Positions 1-10,505 of a stretch of 64,000 nucleotides of DNA are shown in pieces (positions within the stretch are counted from its first letter, which is position 1; every line of letters begins with the position of its first letter). A model generated the notes under the pieces. The model worked only from the letters and a program-made list of their open reading frames with translations, made no database searches and was not told where the DNA came from. The translations under genes and the position numbers were made by a program. Source of the stretch: JALOAT01 sp041677345 (lineage in GTDB: Bacteria > Pseudomonadota > Gammaproteobacteria > Thiohalomonadales > Thiohalomonadaceae); assembly GCA_041677345.1 (NCBI GenBank), contig JBAYQE010000003.1, positions 9,616 through 73,615 of the forward strand, read 5' to 3'.

Positions 1-1311
1 CGCGGCGGCAGTGGTGCCGGCGGTCACGGGCTCTTCACCCTTGCGCTGGTGGCGGTAAACGTTCTCCAGCATGACGATGGTGTTGTCCACCAACATGCCG
101 ATGCCCAGGGCCAGGCCACCCAAAGTCATGATATTGAAGGTGAGCCCGCCCAGATCCATGAGCGTGAAGGTGACCATCACAGCAATGGGTATGGCGGAGC
201 CGATGATGAGGGTACGCCGCAGGTCGCCCAGGAACACATACACCACCAGCATGGCCAGCACCATGCCGCTCAGGGCGGCGCCCGTGGCGTTGTCGAGGGC
301 ACTGCGCACGTACACGGCCTGGTCGGCCACCGGCATGACTTCCACGTCATCCGGGATGAGCCGCTGGGTACGCAGCCACTCGAGGCGGGCGTTCACTGCG
401 TCGACCACGTCCACGGTGTTGGCGTTCGGCTGCTTTTGCAGCGAGATCTTCACGCCGGGCACGTTGTCGAGGCGCACCAGCACGCGCTGGTCCGCGTGGG
501 TGTCACGGATGTCGCACAGTTCGCCCAACGCCACCGTGGTACCGTCGGCCAGGCGCAGCGGGAGGTTGCGAATGTCGTCCACCGAGGCGAAACGGCCGGT
601 GGTACGCCCGCTCAGCTCGCGCCCCGGCAAGGTCAGGCGCCCCACCGCGGTCTCGCTGTTGCCCTCTCGCAGCGCACGTACCACATCCTCGAGGGCGAGC
701 CCCATGGCGGCGAGGCGCTGCTGATCTGGTAGCACGTGGATCTCCCGTTCCACGCCGCCACCCACCTCCACGGCTGCTACGCCGGGCAGGTTCAGGAACT
801 GCTTGGAGAAATCGTAATCCACCCAGGTGCGCAGCGCCGCCGGGTCGCGCAAGGGCGAGCTCACCACGAACTCAATCACGGCGATCTGCGAAGGATCGCG
901 CTTGAAGATGGTGGGTGGATCAATGGTATCGGGCAACAGGCGGCGGGCGCGGTCCAGGCGGGTACTGGCATCGCGCAATGCCACATCGATGTCGGTACCG
1001 TACGCAAACGACAGATCGACGCTGCTTCGCCCTTCACTGCTGCTCGATTGGATGGCGATGCTGTCCTCGGTGACCGCGAGTTGCTCTTCGAGGTGACGCG
1101 TCACCTGGTCTTCCATGATGCGCGCGGGAACGCCCGGATCGGCGACACGCACGGCGATCTCCGGATAAATGATGTTGGGCAGCAGATCGACCGAGAGGCG
1201 CGCGAAAGCAAAAACGCCAAGCACCACCACCGCCAGGGCGATCATACTCACGCCCACCGGGTGGTTAATGGACCAGGTTGCCAGCCCGCCGCCGCGGCCG
1301 TCGCCTTTCAT
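1..1311 (-). CDS. RND efflux transporter permease, N-terminal part (runs off window)
   Basis: Inner-membrane proton-driven pump of the AcrB/MdtB superfamily, forming a tripartite efflux complex with the adaptor encoded just upstream. 437 N-terminal residues are visible; the other half lies beyond position 1. TM1 lies at about residues 14-38 (WSINHPVGVSMIALAVVV), followed by the periplasmic porter region, then TM2 and TM3 from about residue 330. The TM4 signature GMLVDNTIVMLENVYRH carries the first of the two proton-relay aspartates, with Asn in place of the second, as is common outside the AcrB-type HAE1 group. The ATG overlaps the adaptor stop as ATGA, so the two are one transcription unit. 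The substrate cannot be read from sequence; a hydrophobic or amphiphilic efflux role is inferred. Confidence 0.93.
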   Translation of the reverse strand, partial: MKGDGRGGGLATWSINHPVGVSMIALAVVVLGVFAFARLSVDLLPNIIYPEIAVRVADPGVPARIMEDQVTRHLEEQLAVTEDSIAIQSSSSEGRSSVDLSFAYGTDIDVALRDASTRLDRARRLLPDTIDPPTIFKRDPSQIAVIEFVVSSPLRDPAALRTWVDYDFSKQFLNLPGVAAVEVGGGVEREIHVLPDQQRLAAMGLALEDVVRALREGNSETAVGRLTLPGRELSGRTTGRFASVDDIRNLPLRLADGTTVALGELCDIRDTHADQRVLVRLDNVPGVKISLQKQPNANTVDVVDAVNARLEWLRTQRLIPDDVEVMPVADQAVYVRSALDNATGAALSGMVLAMLVVYVFLGDLRRTLIIGSAIPIAVMVTFTLMDLGGLTFNIMTLGGLALGIGMLVDNTIVMLENVYRHQRKGEEPVTAGTTAAA

Positions 1312-2342
1312 GGGGATGCCACCACCTTCACGGCCTTGCCATCGGTGAGATTGAGGAAGCCGCGCACCACCACGAGGTCACCCTCGGTAAGCCCGGAGAC
1401 GATCTCCACCGATTCACCCAATTGCAGACCGCTCGCCACCGGGGCGCGGCGTACCACCTGTTCCACGATGCGGAACACGAATTCCCCCTCGGCGTCGCGC
1501 TGCAGTGCTGCAAACGGCACCGTGAGGCGCTCGGCCCTGCGGACGTGGATATGCAGGCGCGCCAGTTGCCCAGGCCCGGCACCTGGCGGGGCCGGATCCA
1601 GAGCCACCTCCACCATGCCCTGACGTGTGGCAGGGTCCACGTTGGGATGGATACGCAGGACCTTTCCCTGTAGCCGGCGTGCACCCAGGGCATCGATGCG
1701 CATGTCGACCGGGTCACCCACTTTCAGGTCCGGCAGCAGCAGTTCGGATACAGGGACCTCGGTCACCAGGCTTTCCGGATCGGTAAGGGTCAGCACATGC
1801 CCGAAGCGCTGCACCACATCACCGGGTTCCACCAGGCGGGCACTTATCACGCCCGCGAACGGTGCAGTGACGCGTGTGAAACCCAGGCGTACCCGCAACA
1901 ATTCTGCCTCGGCCTTCGCGATCTCGGCGCTGGCGCGTGCGCGGCTGAGTTCATCCTCTGACGCCAGGCCTTTCGCCTGGAGGCGTTCGATGCGTTTCAG
2001 GTTGTCTTCGTCCTGGCGTAATTGCGCCTCGGCCTTGCGCAGTTCGGCTGCAAGCAGGACATCATCCAGGCGCGCCAGCAAGGCGCCCTTGCTCACGCGG
2101 TCACCAGCGTGATGGGGCAACTCCAGGAGGCGCCCCTCTTCGCGCATCAACACCCGGATCTCACGCAACGCGCGCAAGGTGCCTATGCGCTCCAGCGTGG
2201 CGCCATGGGTACCCCGGTTCACCTGGGCAGCCTCCACGAGATGCAGGCGTTCAGGACGGTCCTTCGCGGCAGGCGGTTGCTGGCCGCAGCCCACCAGCAC
2301 CAGCAGGGCGACCGCCAAGCCGGACTTCAAGAGAGTAGACAT
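1308..2342 (-). CDS. RND efflux periplasmic adaptor (membrane fusion) lipoprotein
   Basis: Periplasmic adaptor of the HlyD/AcrA family that couples the downstream RND pump to an outer-membrane channel. The start chosen gives a 344-aa protein with a lipoprotein signal peptide (LLVLVGC, lipidated Cys19). The reading frame stays open upstream to 2456, but that extension would bury the signal peptide. Visible parts are the split lipoyl/barrel-sandwich segments flanking a coiled-coil hairpin (about residues 75-140, rich in Leu, Glu and Arg), then beta-barrel and membrane-proximal domains ending in a GLxxGDxVVVRG-type motif. No outer-membrane channel gene is visible, so it is either past the window edge or shared. 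Confidence 0.92.
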   Translation of the reverse strand: MSTLLKSGLAVALLVLVGCGQQPPAAKDRPERLHLVEAAQVNRGTHGATLERIGTLRALREIRVLMREEGRLLELPHHAGDRVSKGALLARLDDVLLAAELRKAEAQLRQDEDNLKRIERLQAKGLASEDELSRARASAEIAKAEAELLRVRLGFTRVTAPFAGVISARLVEPGDVVQRFGHVLTLTDPESLVTEVPVSELLLPDLKVGDPVDMRIDALGARRLQGKVLRIHPNVDPATRQGMVEVALDPAPPGAGPGQLARLHIHVRRAERLTVPFAALQRDAEGEFVFRIVEQVVRRAPVASGLQLGESVEIVSGLTEGDLVVVRGFLNLTDGKAVKVVASP

Positions 2343-2454
2343 GGATGTACGGTTCTCAGCTGCGTGGGAGTTGCAACGGCAGAGTGGAGGCGGCACCATC
2401 GGAGCTGCAAACAGGAAGTAACTGACAAGTTTATAAGGATAAGCTGAATCCACC

Positions 2455-3264
2455 ATGAAAGCCTTCTCGTTTTTCGCTTTCGTGCTGTTTGTGGCTTCGA
2501 CCGGTCATGTGACAGCCAAGGATACTCTCATGTTCGCCACGGCGCCGACGGAACAGTCGCACGAGGTGAACACCGTTTACCAGCCCATTCTCGATCTCAT
2601 CGCCAAGGCGAGCGGCAAGAACGTCGTCATGGAATCCGCAGTGAATTACGTGGAATACACCAACCGCATGCGCGAGGGTGCATACGATTTGGTGTTCGAT
2701 GGGCCGCATCTGGTGAGCTGGCGCATGGAACGGCTGGGCCATGTGCCGCTGGTGCGCCTGCCGGGAAAGATTCAAATCGTGGTTGCCGTACGCGACGAGG
2801 ACGGCAGCCCCCAATCACTCGAGGAGCTCGCGGCGGGGCGTCGCGTGTGCACCTTCCCGTCGCCCAACATGCTGGCGATGGCCTTCCTGAGTTACTACCC
2901 CAACCCGGTGCGTCAACCCGACCTCGTCCCCGTGAAGGGCCTGCCCGCACTGGTGAGCTGTCTGCGCGAAGGGCGTGGCGAGGCCGCCGTGCTGCGCCAG
3001 GAACCCTGGGACACGCTCGACAAGACGGGCCTCAGGGCGTTGCCCGTGCCGGTGCACGGCTATCCCGAGCGGACCCTCAGCATTTCGTCGGAGGTCGAGC
3101 CCGAAATCCGAGCCAGGATCACTGAAGCCCTGGTCGCCGAGGAGGGTACGCAGGCCGCCGCCCGCCTGCTCAGGGCCTTCAAGCACGAACGCTTCGTGAC
3201 GGCGGACCCGGCGGAATACGAAGGCATGAGTGACCTGCTCGCACCACTGTGGGGTTTCGACTGA
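2455..3264 (+). CDS. PhnD-like periplasmic substrate-binding protein
   Basis: 269-aa secreted protein resembling the phosphate/phosphonate-binding PhnD family. An N-terminal signal peptide (KAFSFFAFVLFVASTGHVTA) is followed by the typical opening LMFATAPTEQS and a YQPILDLIAKASGK segment, where PhnD-like proteins have ...P.xxYLxxxTG. The ligand-pocket stretch YDLVFDGPHLVSWRM and the later TFPSPNMLAM follow the same fold order. No permease or ATPase gene is adjacent, so it is an orphan binding protein; such orphans often feed sensor systems or serve unknown ligands. It is divergent from the efflux adaptor across 112 bp. Its stop overlaps the start of the next gene (TGATG), implying coupled translation. 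Confidence 0.8.
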   Translation: MKAFSFFAFVLFVASTGHVTAKDTLMFATAPTEQSHEVNTVYQPILDLIAKASGKNVVMESAVNYVEYTNRMREGAYDLVFDGPHLVSWRMERLGHVPLVRLPGKIQIVVAVRDEDGSPQSLEELAAGRRVCTFPSPNMLAMAFLSYYPNPVRQPDLVPVKGLPALVSCLREGRGEAAVLRQEPWDTLDKTGLRALPVPVHGYPERTLSISSEVEPEIRARITEALVAEEGTQAAARLLRAFKHERFVTADPAEYEGMSDLLAPLWGFD

Positions 3265-3713
3265 TGGGCCGTGACGTCGTCGCCCAGATCGTGATCCATG
3301 CGCCGGCGGAACGCCTGTGGCAGACGATCTGCGATTTTCCTTCCTATCCCGCATGGAATCCCTTCCTGCGGGAAGTGCGCGGGACCCTCGGTCAAGGCGA
3401 ACACCTGATCATCACCCACCACCTGCCGGGTGCCTCCCCGTGGCAGGAGCACATGCGCATCACGCGCATCCACGAGGAACGCGAGATCGCCTGGGCTGGA
3501 CACCGGTTCTTTCCCGGCATCCTGAGCGGTGAACACGCCTTGTTGCTCGTTCCGCTGGATGAACACCGCACCCAGGTCGTGCAGCGGAAGCGCTATTCGG
3601 GCCTGCTCTGTGCCTTGGCCTGGCCTTCGATCCGCAAACGGACGCGCCGCGGCCTGATGATGACCAACGTGGCCCTCAAGTCTCACGTCGAAGGACGACA
3701 ACAACACACCTGA
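3264..3713 (+). CDS. SRPBCC (START/Bet v 1-like) domain protein
   Basis: 149-aa cytoplasmic protein with the pattern of the polyketide cyclase/dehydrase SRPBCC superfamily: an initial beta strand VAQIVIHAPAERLWQTI, the helix-loop DFPSYPAWNPF, and later strands of a helix-grip fold. These proteins bind hydrophobic ligands; no catalytic residue can be assigned. The start chosen overlaps the stop of the PhnD-like gene (TGATG). An in-frame ATG 15 nt upstream is possible. The tight coupling suggests that the two work on the same small molecule, which is inference. Confidence 0.8.
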   Translation: MGRDVVAQIVIHAPAERLWQTICDFPSYPAWNPFLREVRGTLGQGEHLIITHHLPGASPWQEHMRITRIHEEREIAWAGHRFFPGILSGEHALLLVPLDEHRTQVVQRKRYSGLLCALAWPSIRKRTRRGLMMTNVALKSHVEGRQQHT

Positions 3714-3847
3714 GCACGGCCCTTGAAAACCTCGCCCGAAAGACAGCGAGGTCCTTCAGCGCCTGCATGGTGAGCTGAAGCACGCTGGGAAAGCGATGGT
3801 GACCTGACAGGGAACGCTGCCCACCCGGGGCACGCGCTCGCCCACAT

Positions 3848-5518
3848 TCAAGCCTCTGCCGACTCCTCTTCGGTCAGGCCATCGAGCGCCACGGGGCTCA
3901 GCCCCAGCAGCGTGGTAGCCTCGTCCTCGGGCAGGGTGCCTACCGCGCGTAACTTGCGATCGATGGCACGACGGCGCACCGCCACCTCGTCGATGCTCTT
4001 CGAGGCCTCCTGCAGCTTCTTGTGTACCTTGTCGAGCACCACGCCGTACTTGCCAAACTCGGACTTGACCGCCTCGAGCACCTGCCATACCTCGCTGGAC
4101 CGCTTCTGAATGGCGAGTGTGCGGAAGCCCATTTGCAATGCATTGAGCGTCGCCGCGAGCGTGGTGGGTCCCGCCAGGCTCACGCGGCATTCCCGTTGAA
4201 TCTGCTCCACGAGGCCGGGCCGGCGCAGCAGCTCCGCATAGAGCCCTTCCGTCGGCAGGAAGAGGATGGCGAAATCGGTGGTGTGGGGCGGATTGATGTA
4301 CTTGTCGCGGATCTCCTTGGCAAACGCGCGTACGCGTTGCTCAAGCTGCTTCCCAGCCGTTTCGAGGGCCTCGGTGTCGGCGCGATCGGCCGCGAGCATC
4401 AGGCGCTCATAGTCCTCCTGGGGGAACTTGGCATCGATAGGCAGGAGGACCTCCGACTCACCGTCATCCCGGCCGGGCAAGCGGATCGCGTACTCCACCC
4501 GTTCGAGGCTGCCCGGCCGGCACACGGCGTCGCGCTTGTATTGCTCGGGCGTGAGGATCTGTTCAAGCAGACTGCCGAGCTGCACCTCGCCCCACGTGCC
4601 ACGTGCCTTCACATTGGTCAGCACACGCTTCAGGTCACCCACTCCCGTGGCGAGGGACTGCATCTCGCCGAGGCCCTTGTGCACCTGTTCCAGACGTTCG
4701 CTGACCAGCTTGAACGACTCACCGAGGCGCTTCTCCAGGGTCCCCTGCAACTGCTCATCCACGGTCTTGCGGATGGTCTCGAGCTTCTCACCGTTTTCCT
4801 GGCGCAGCACATCGAGGCGTGCCTCGACGGTCTTGCGCAGCCCCTCCTGAGCCTGCTCGTGCTTCTGCGTGAGGGCGGCAATCTCCTTCGCCACCTGCTC
4901 CAGCCGCTCCTTCTGCGTCGTGGAGCTGAGATTGATGTTGCCGATCAGGGTCTCGTTGAGGTGTTTGAGCGTGTTCGTTACCTCTTCGCGCAGGCCCTTG
5001 GCGGAGAGCGAGGCGTCGGTACGCATCTCTCCGAGCTTCGCCTCCAGCGCCTTGCGCAACGCCGCCTGTTCGTCGCCCTGCCGCTGGGTCAAGGCGCCGA
5101 TCTCCTTAGCTACGGCCTCCAGCCTCTCGCGCTGGAGATCCCCAAGGCGCGTGATGTTCTCACCGATGCCCGCACCGAGTCGGGCAAGGTTGTTGTGTAC
5201 TTCCTCGCGCAGTGCGCGCTGGCCTTCTGCGGTGATCTTGCCGAGTGCTGAGAGTTTGTCATCGATGAGGGTCTGCACCCGGGCGTGGGCGCTGGCGAGT
5301 TCATCGCGCAACTCCTTCGCGCGGGATACCGCCTCATCGCGGTTGCGCGCGGATTCCTCGCGCATGAGGCGCTCGAAGCGTTCACCGGCGGCGGCCAGCT
5401 CGGCGAGCCTGGGAGCGATCTCGGTAGCAGGTCCCGCCTTCTGGCGAAGCATCAGCACGGTCACCATGATGAGGGCGCCGACGGAACTCGCCACGGATAC
5501 CCATACCAGTACATCCAT
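3848..5518 (-). CDS. rmuC: DNA recombination protein RmuC
   Basis: 556-aa RmuC-family protein, a putative nuclease that limits inversions at short inverted repeats in E. coli. It begins with a membrane anchor (VLVWVSVASSVGALIMVTVL), continues with a long coiled coil (about residues 35-300, with repeating AKEIAALTQ-type heptads), and ends with the conserved RmuC domain (GTWGEVQLGSLLEQIL, PIDAKFPQEDYERL, FAILFLPTEGLYAE). The start is fixed by a strong Shine-Dalgarno (GGAGAGGAG) just upstream; a longer open frame to 5668 lacks one. The coiled-coil part is internally repetitive at protein level (two similar AKEI-ALTQ blocks), a family trait. Confidence 0.95.
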   Translation of the reverse strand: MDVLVWVSVASSVGALIMVTVLMLRQKAGPATEIAPRLAELAAAGERFERLMREESARNRDEAVSRAKELRDELASAHARVQTLIDDKLSALGKITAEGQRALREEVHNNLARLGAGIGENITRLGDLQRERLEAVAKEIGALTQRQGDEQAALRKALEAKLGEMRTDASLSAKGLREEVTNTLKHLNETLIGNINLSSTTQKERLEQVAKEIAALTQKHEQAQEGLRKTVEARLDVLRQENGEKLETIRKTVDEQLQGTLEKRLGESFKLVSERLEQVHKGLGEMQSLATGVGDLKRVLTNVKARGTWGEVQLGSLLEQILTPEQYKRDAVCRPGSLERVEYAIRLPGRDDGESEVLLPIDAKFPQEDYERLMLAADRADTEALETAGKQLEQRVRAFAKEIRDKYINPPHTTDFAILFLPTEGLYAELLRRPGLVEQIQRECRVSLAGPTTLAATLNALQMGFRTLAIQKRSSEVWQVLEAVKSEFGKYGVVLDKVHKKLQEASKSIDEVAVRRRAIDRKLRAVGTLPEDEATTLLGLSPVALDGLTEEESAEA

Positions 5519-5830
5519 CGTGCTCTCCTCTCCTGCTCGTCGCCTGTGGGCCCATCCCGGCACTGCAGTGCACTCCGCACCCACACGCGCCGGAAACGGC
5601 TTCCATGATACCGCGCTGGCCATCGCCAGGTTGGAGCGAGATTTCCATCGCCGGCGGGTCGCACGCATCGATCACGCGGACCGTAGAACGGAGAACGAAG
5701 GGCGGGCGATGCGGAACACGGGCCGGCGGGACAGACGCTCCGGAGCGGAGACACGGTCCATGGTCCCACCAGCGGTCCCCCACGGGACCGGTACGGGTGA
5801 CGTGCGGCCAAGGACTTACAGAGGCTTACA
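5519..5830. other. Intergenic stretch between rmuC and tRNA-Ile
   Basis: About 310 bp with no convincing gene. It holds a 12-bp perfect palindrome CGCTCCGGAGCG at 5736-5747 and several GGTCCC/GGGACC words at 5758-5790 that could pair in the tRNA trailer. No rho-independent terminator with a T-run is evident on either side. The rmuC promoter should lie here on the minus strand; I could not pick a convincing one. Confidence 0.5.
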
Positions 5831-5906
5831 TGGTGGGCCCACCAGGACTCGAACCTGGAACCAAGGGATTATGAGTCCCCTGCTCTGACCATTGAGCTAT
5901 AGGCCC
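5831..5906 (-). tRNA. ileX: tRNA-Ile(CAU), the lysidine-modified minor isoleucine tRNA
   Basis: 76-nt cloverleaf with encoded CCA. The acceptor stem GGGCCTA pairs with TGGGCCC. The D-arm is AGCTCAATGGTCAGAGC, the anticodon loop CTCATAA carries CAT, and the T-arm has GGTTCGAGTCC. The anticodon would read Met, but the arm GGGGA-CTCATAA-TCCCT closely follows E. coli ileX, whose C34 is changed to lysidine by TilS to read AUA. It is therefore called tRNA-Ile2 rather than Met. It lies directly after the rpoD hairpin; a tRNA-Ile in this position is also known in pseudomonads. Confidence 0.9.
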
Positions 5907-5914
5907 TGAAACGA

Positions 5915-5941
5915 AAGCGCCCGGGCTTGGCCCGGGCGCTT
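5915..5941 (-). terminator. Hairpin terminator after rpoD
   Basis: Perfect 12-bp stem (AAGCGCCCGGGC with GCCCGGGCGCTT) and a 3-nt loop. Read on the minus strand it is followed by TTTCGTTTC, a moderate T-tract. It starts 26 nt past the rpoD stop and ends only 8 nt before the tRNA, so termination must be incomplete or the hairpin acts as an mRNA stabiliser if the tRNA is read through from rpoD. Confidence 0.75.
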
Positions 5942-5967
5942 GAGTATACCCGCTGGCGCGGGAGGAA

Positions 5968-7842
<1,875 letters not shown>

Positions 7843-8004
7843 CTCGGCGTTACTCGCGGTGGTACGGCCCGGTGGCCAAAAAGATCGCAATAGTATAGAC
7901 GACCCCTGCCAGTTTGCGAGGCAAAGGCCATGGAATTCGCTATGGTCGTTTCGCGGACGACAGCTAACCGCATGTCCGACAGTGTTTTCATGAGGCGCTC
8001 CTGC

Positions 8005-8022
8005 CCGGCACCGCGGTGCCGG
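8005..8022. repeat. Perfect 18-bp palindrome upstream of rpoD
   Basis: CCGGCACCGCGGTGCCGG, self-complementary throughout. It sits about 20 bp downstream of the heat-shock-like promoter elements, so it would lie in the rpoD leader RNA or act as a dyad operator. No matching regulator motif is recognised. Confidence 0.7.
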
Positions 8023-8042
8023 CCGCATGCGTGCCGGTAGTT

Positions 8043-8070
8043 AGATGCGGGCACTTTCGCGTCAGTTCAA
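8043..8070 (-). promoter_or_regulatory. Sigma-32-like promoter upstream of rpoD
   Basis: Minus strand: TTGAAC (8070-8065), 14-nt spacer, CCGCATCT (8050-8043). The RpoH consensus is roughly CTTGAA, 13-15 nt, CCCCATnT, so the -10 has one mismatch at its specified positions. The same -35 has no good sigma-70 -10 at 16-18 nt. E. coli rpoD also has a heat-shock promoter inside its operon, which supports the reading. Confidence 0.45.
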
Positions 8071-8170
8071 TGAAAAACCGGCCAATATTTTTTTCGGCAT
8101 GAACCACGTCGCGGTTGAGCCGGGGCTGCACAAATGTCGACGCCGGCACATTTTCCACCGATTGGCGCGC

Positions 8171-9970
8171 TCAGGCGTTACGCAGTGAACGTTCGCGAAT
8201 CAGGATCTGGTTCAGCTCCAGCTTCTCCATCTCGCTCAGATTCTTGAAACGCTCTTCCAGTTCCTCCCGGCGCTGGCGCAGGAATTCCCGCTCCAGGATG
8301 TGCAGCGCCCCGACGAACTCGTGTTCCAGCAGTTCGCGCTCCTCGATGAGCGGTTTCTCGGCGGCCAGGCGCGCCAGGTACCGGCCTTCGTCGGTACCGC
8401 GCCAGTGTTCGAGCACCGCGCCCCAGCTCATATCCGGCTTGCGCTGCAGCAGTTCGATGACCTCGGCGAGCAGGCGTACGCCGGGTAGACGCAGCCCACT
8501 GAAGCGGGCCGGATCACCGGCCGCCACCGCCAACGCCGGCTCCTGCACCAGCCGCGACAGGGCATGGCGCACCGCGGAAGGCGCGCTGCGTCCCTTGGGC
8601 GCCACAGACTGCTGCTGGCCCTGCGGCCTGCTCGGCCGCTGCGTGGCCGCCCGCTGCGGGCGCGCGGGATCGCGGCCTTCGAGCAGGGCGATCAGTTGCT
8701 CCGGGGCGATGCGCGCAAACTCCGCGAGCCGCTCCAGCAGCAGATGCCTGTAAACACCCTCGGGCAGGGTCGCCAGCAGCGGGCGGACCTTTTCCACCAA
8801 CTGGGCACGGCCGTCCAGGCTGCCCAAGTCCACCTCGTGCCGCAGGTGATCGATGAAGAACTGCGACAGTGGCACGGCCTGCCCAAGCCCGGCCTCAAAC
8901 GCGTCCCTGCCAATCTTGCGCACCAGTGAGTCCGGGTCCTCGCCTTCGGGCAGGAACATGAAACGCACCTGGTAGCCCTCACGCATGAGCGGCAGGGCGT
9001 TTTCCAAGCCGCGCCAGGCCGCATCGCGTCCCGCGCGGTCGCCATCGAAACAAAACACCACTTCCCCGGTGGTGCGGAACAGCCTTTCCAGGTGCTCGCG
9101 GGTCACCGCCGTGCCCAGGGTGGCGACCGCGTAGCGGATGTCGTACTGGGCCAGGGCTACCACGTCCATGTAGCCTTCGACCACCAGAATCCGGTGGAGG
9201 TCCCGCAGGGCCTGGCGTGCCTCGAAAAACCCATAGAGCTCGCGGCCCTTGTGAAACACCGGGGTTTCCGGCGAGTTCAGGTACTTCGGTGTCTCGTCGC
9301 CGAGCACCCGTCCGCCGAAGCCGATGTACCGCCCGCGGCTGTCGCGGATGGGAAACATGATGCGGTCGCGGAAGCGGTCGTAGCGCTTGCCCTCGGTCTC
9401 GATCACCAACCCGGCCTCGGCGAGGCGGCCGTGTGCCGGGTGCCCGGCGAAGGCCTGCATGAGGTGCTGCCAGCCCGGGGGCGCATAGCCAATACCGAAG
9501 TCGCGAGCGATCTCCCCGGACAGGCCACGGCGCTTGAGGTAATCAATGGCGCGCGTACGCTCGGGATGCTGGCGCAACTGCTGCCGGAAGTAGGCCCCGG
9601 CATCCTCGAGCAGGCCGTACAAGGCCTGATTGTCCTTGCGCCGCTCACCCCCGGTCCGCGTTTCGGCGCGCCCCTCGCGCGGTACGGGGATACCGGCGCC
9701 GGCCGCCAGGGTCTCGATGGCATCCACGAACTCCAGGTGTTCGTAGGCCATGAGGAAGCCGATGGCATTGCCATGGGCGCCGCAGCCGAAGCAGTGATAG
9801 AACTGCTTGCTCGGGCTGACGGTGAACGAAGGCGTCTTCTCGTTGTGAAAAGGACAGCAGGCGACGAACTCACGCCCGGCTTTCTTCAGCGGAACGCGGG
9901 TGTCCACCACCTCGACGAGGTCGATGCGGGACAGCAGTTCATCAATGAAATCCTGTGGGATTCTGCCCAT
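8171..9970 (-). CDS. dnaG: DNA primase DnaG
   Basis: 599-aa replicative primase that makes RNA primers for Okazaki fragments with DnaB helicase. The N-terminal CHC2-type zinc ribbon has its ligands in CPFH (C39, H42) and CFGC (C60, C63). The catalytic core carries the basic motif and a TOPRIM fold with Glu in VVEGYMDVV and acidic metal ligands in FCFDGDRAGRDAA. The C-terminal 150 residues form the DnaB-interacting domain. The length is normal for the family. It is third in the rpsU operon, 39 nt after yqeY. Confidence 0.98.
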   Translation of the reverse strand: MGRIPQDFIDELLSRIDLVEVVDTRVPLKKAGREFVACCPFHNEKTPSFTVSPSKQFYHCFGCGAHGNAIGFLMAYEHLEFVDAIETLAAGAGIPVPREGRAETRTGGERRKDNQALYGLLEDAGAYFRQQLRQHPERTRAIDYLKRRGLSGEIARDFGIGYAPPGWQHLMQAFAGHPAHGRLAEAGLVIETEGKRYDRFRDRIMFPIRDSRGRYIGFGGRVLGDETPKYLNSPETPVFHKGRELYGFFEARQALRDLHRILVVEGYMDVVALAQYDIRYAVATLGTAVTREHLERLFRTTGEVVFCFDGDRAGRDAAWRGLENALPLMREGYQVRFMFLPEGEDPDSLVRKIGRDAFEAGLGQAVPLSQFFIDHLRHEVDLGSLDGRAQLVEKVRPLLATLPEGVYRHLLLERLAEFARIAPEQLIALLEGRDPARPQRAATQRPSRPQGQQQSVAPKGRSAPSAVRHALSRLVQEPALAVAAGDPARFSGLRLPGVRLLAEVIELLQRKPDMSWGAVLEHWRGTDEGRYLARLAAEKPLIEERELLEHEFVGALHILEREFLRQRREELEERFKNLSEMEKLELNQILIRERSLRNA

Positions 9971-10009
9971 GGCCCCGATTCTGCGTTGCGGGCCGGGGCG
10001 TGTCGACCA

Positions 10010-10462
10010 TCAGGTCGGCAGCCGGGCTTTGATTGTGGCGCTGACCACGCCCATGTCGGCGCGGCCTTGAACCTTCGGCTTGAGCAGGGCCATCACCTTG
10101 CCCATGTCCTTGATCGACGCGGCGCCACTTGCGGTGACCGCCTCGGCCACCAGCGCTTCCAGTTCGGCCTCGGTGAGCGCCGCGGGGAGGAACTCCTGGA
10201 TGACCTTTACCTCGAACTCCTCACGCTGCGCCAGCTCCTCGCGCCCCGCGTTGCGGTACTGCTCGATGGAGTCACGGCGCTGCTTGAGCATCTTGTCGAG
10301 CACCGCCAGCACCTGGCTGTCGTCCAGGGTGATGCGCTCGTCCACCTCGCGCTGCTTGATGGCAGCAGCGACGAGGCGAAGGGTCCCGAGCCGGTCTTTG
10401 TCCTTGGCACGCATCGCCGCCTTGATTTCCTCGTCGATGCGCTGCTTCAGGGACTGGCTCAT
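10010..10462 (-). CDS. yqeY: GatB/YqeY domain protein
   Basis: 150-aa YqeY-family protein, homologous to the tail domain of the GatB amidotransferase subunit that contacts tRNA. The opening LKQRIDEEIKAAMRAKDKDRLGTLRL and the later IQEFLPAALTEAELEALV are family hallmarks. The biochemical role is not settled; it may touch tRNA-dependent amidation or translation. It lies between rpsU and dnaG, its usual place in gammaproteobacteria. Confidence 0.93.
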   Translation of the reverse strand: MSQSLKQRIDEEIKAAMRAKDKDRLGTLRLVAAAIKQREVDERITLDDSQVLAVLDKMLKQRRDSIEQYRNAGREELAQREEFEVKVIQEFLPAALTEAELEALVAEAVTASGAASIKDMGKVMALLKPKVQGRADMGVVSATIKARLPT

Positions 10463-10505
10463 GGGTTCGCCTCAGGAGTTCGGGAACGTTCCGCCCAAGA
10501 GAAAA

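Larger units (their letters stand above)
7843..8170. other. dnaG-rpoD intergenic region
   Basis: About 330 bp without a supported gene. On the rpoD strand it holds a sigma-32-like promoter (8043-8070), then a perfect 18-bp palindrome CCGGCACCGCGGTGCCGG at 8005-8022, and a -10-like TATACT at about 7890-7895 that lacks a good -35. A short open frame overlapping the palindrome has no protein-like character. Confidence 0.55.

Noticed and set aside
5831..5906. Reading of the tRNA as tRNA-Met from anticodon CAT
   Set aside because: Anticodon arm and body follow tRNA-Ile2 (ileX), and its position after rpoD matches that gene in relatives.
7890..7895. TATACT as an rpoD sigma-70 promoter
   Set aside because: No acceptable -35 hexamer at 16-18 nt; kept only as a note in the intergenic entry.
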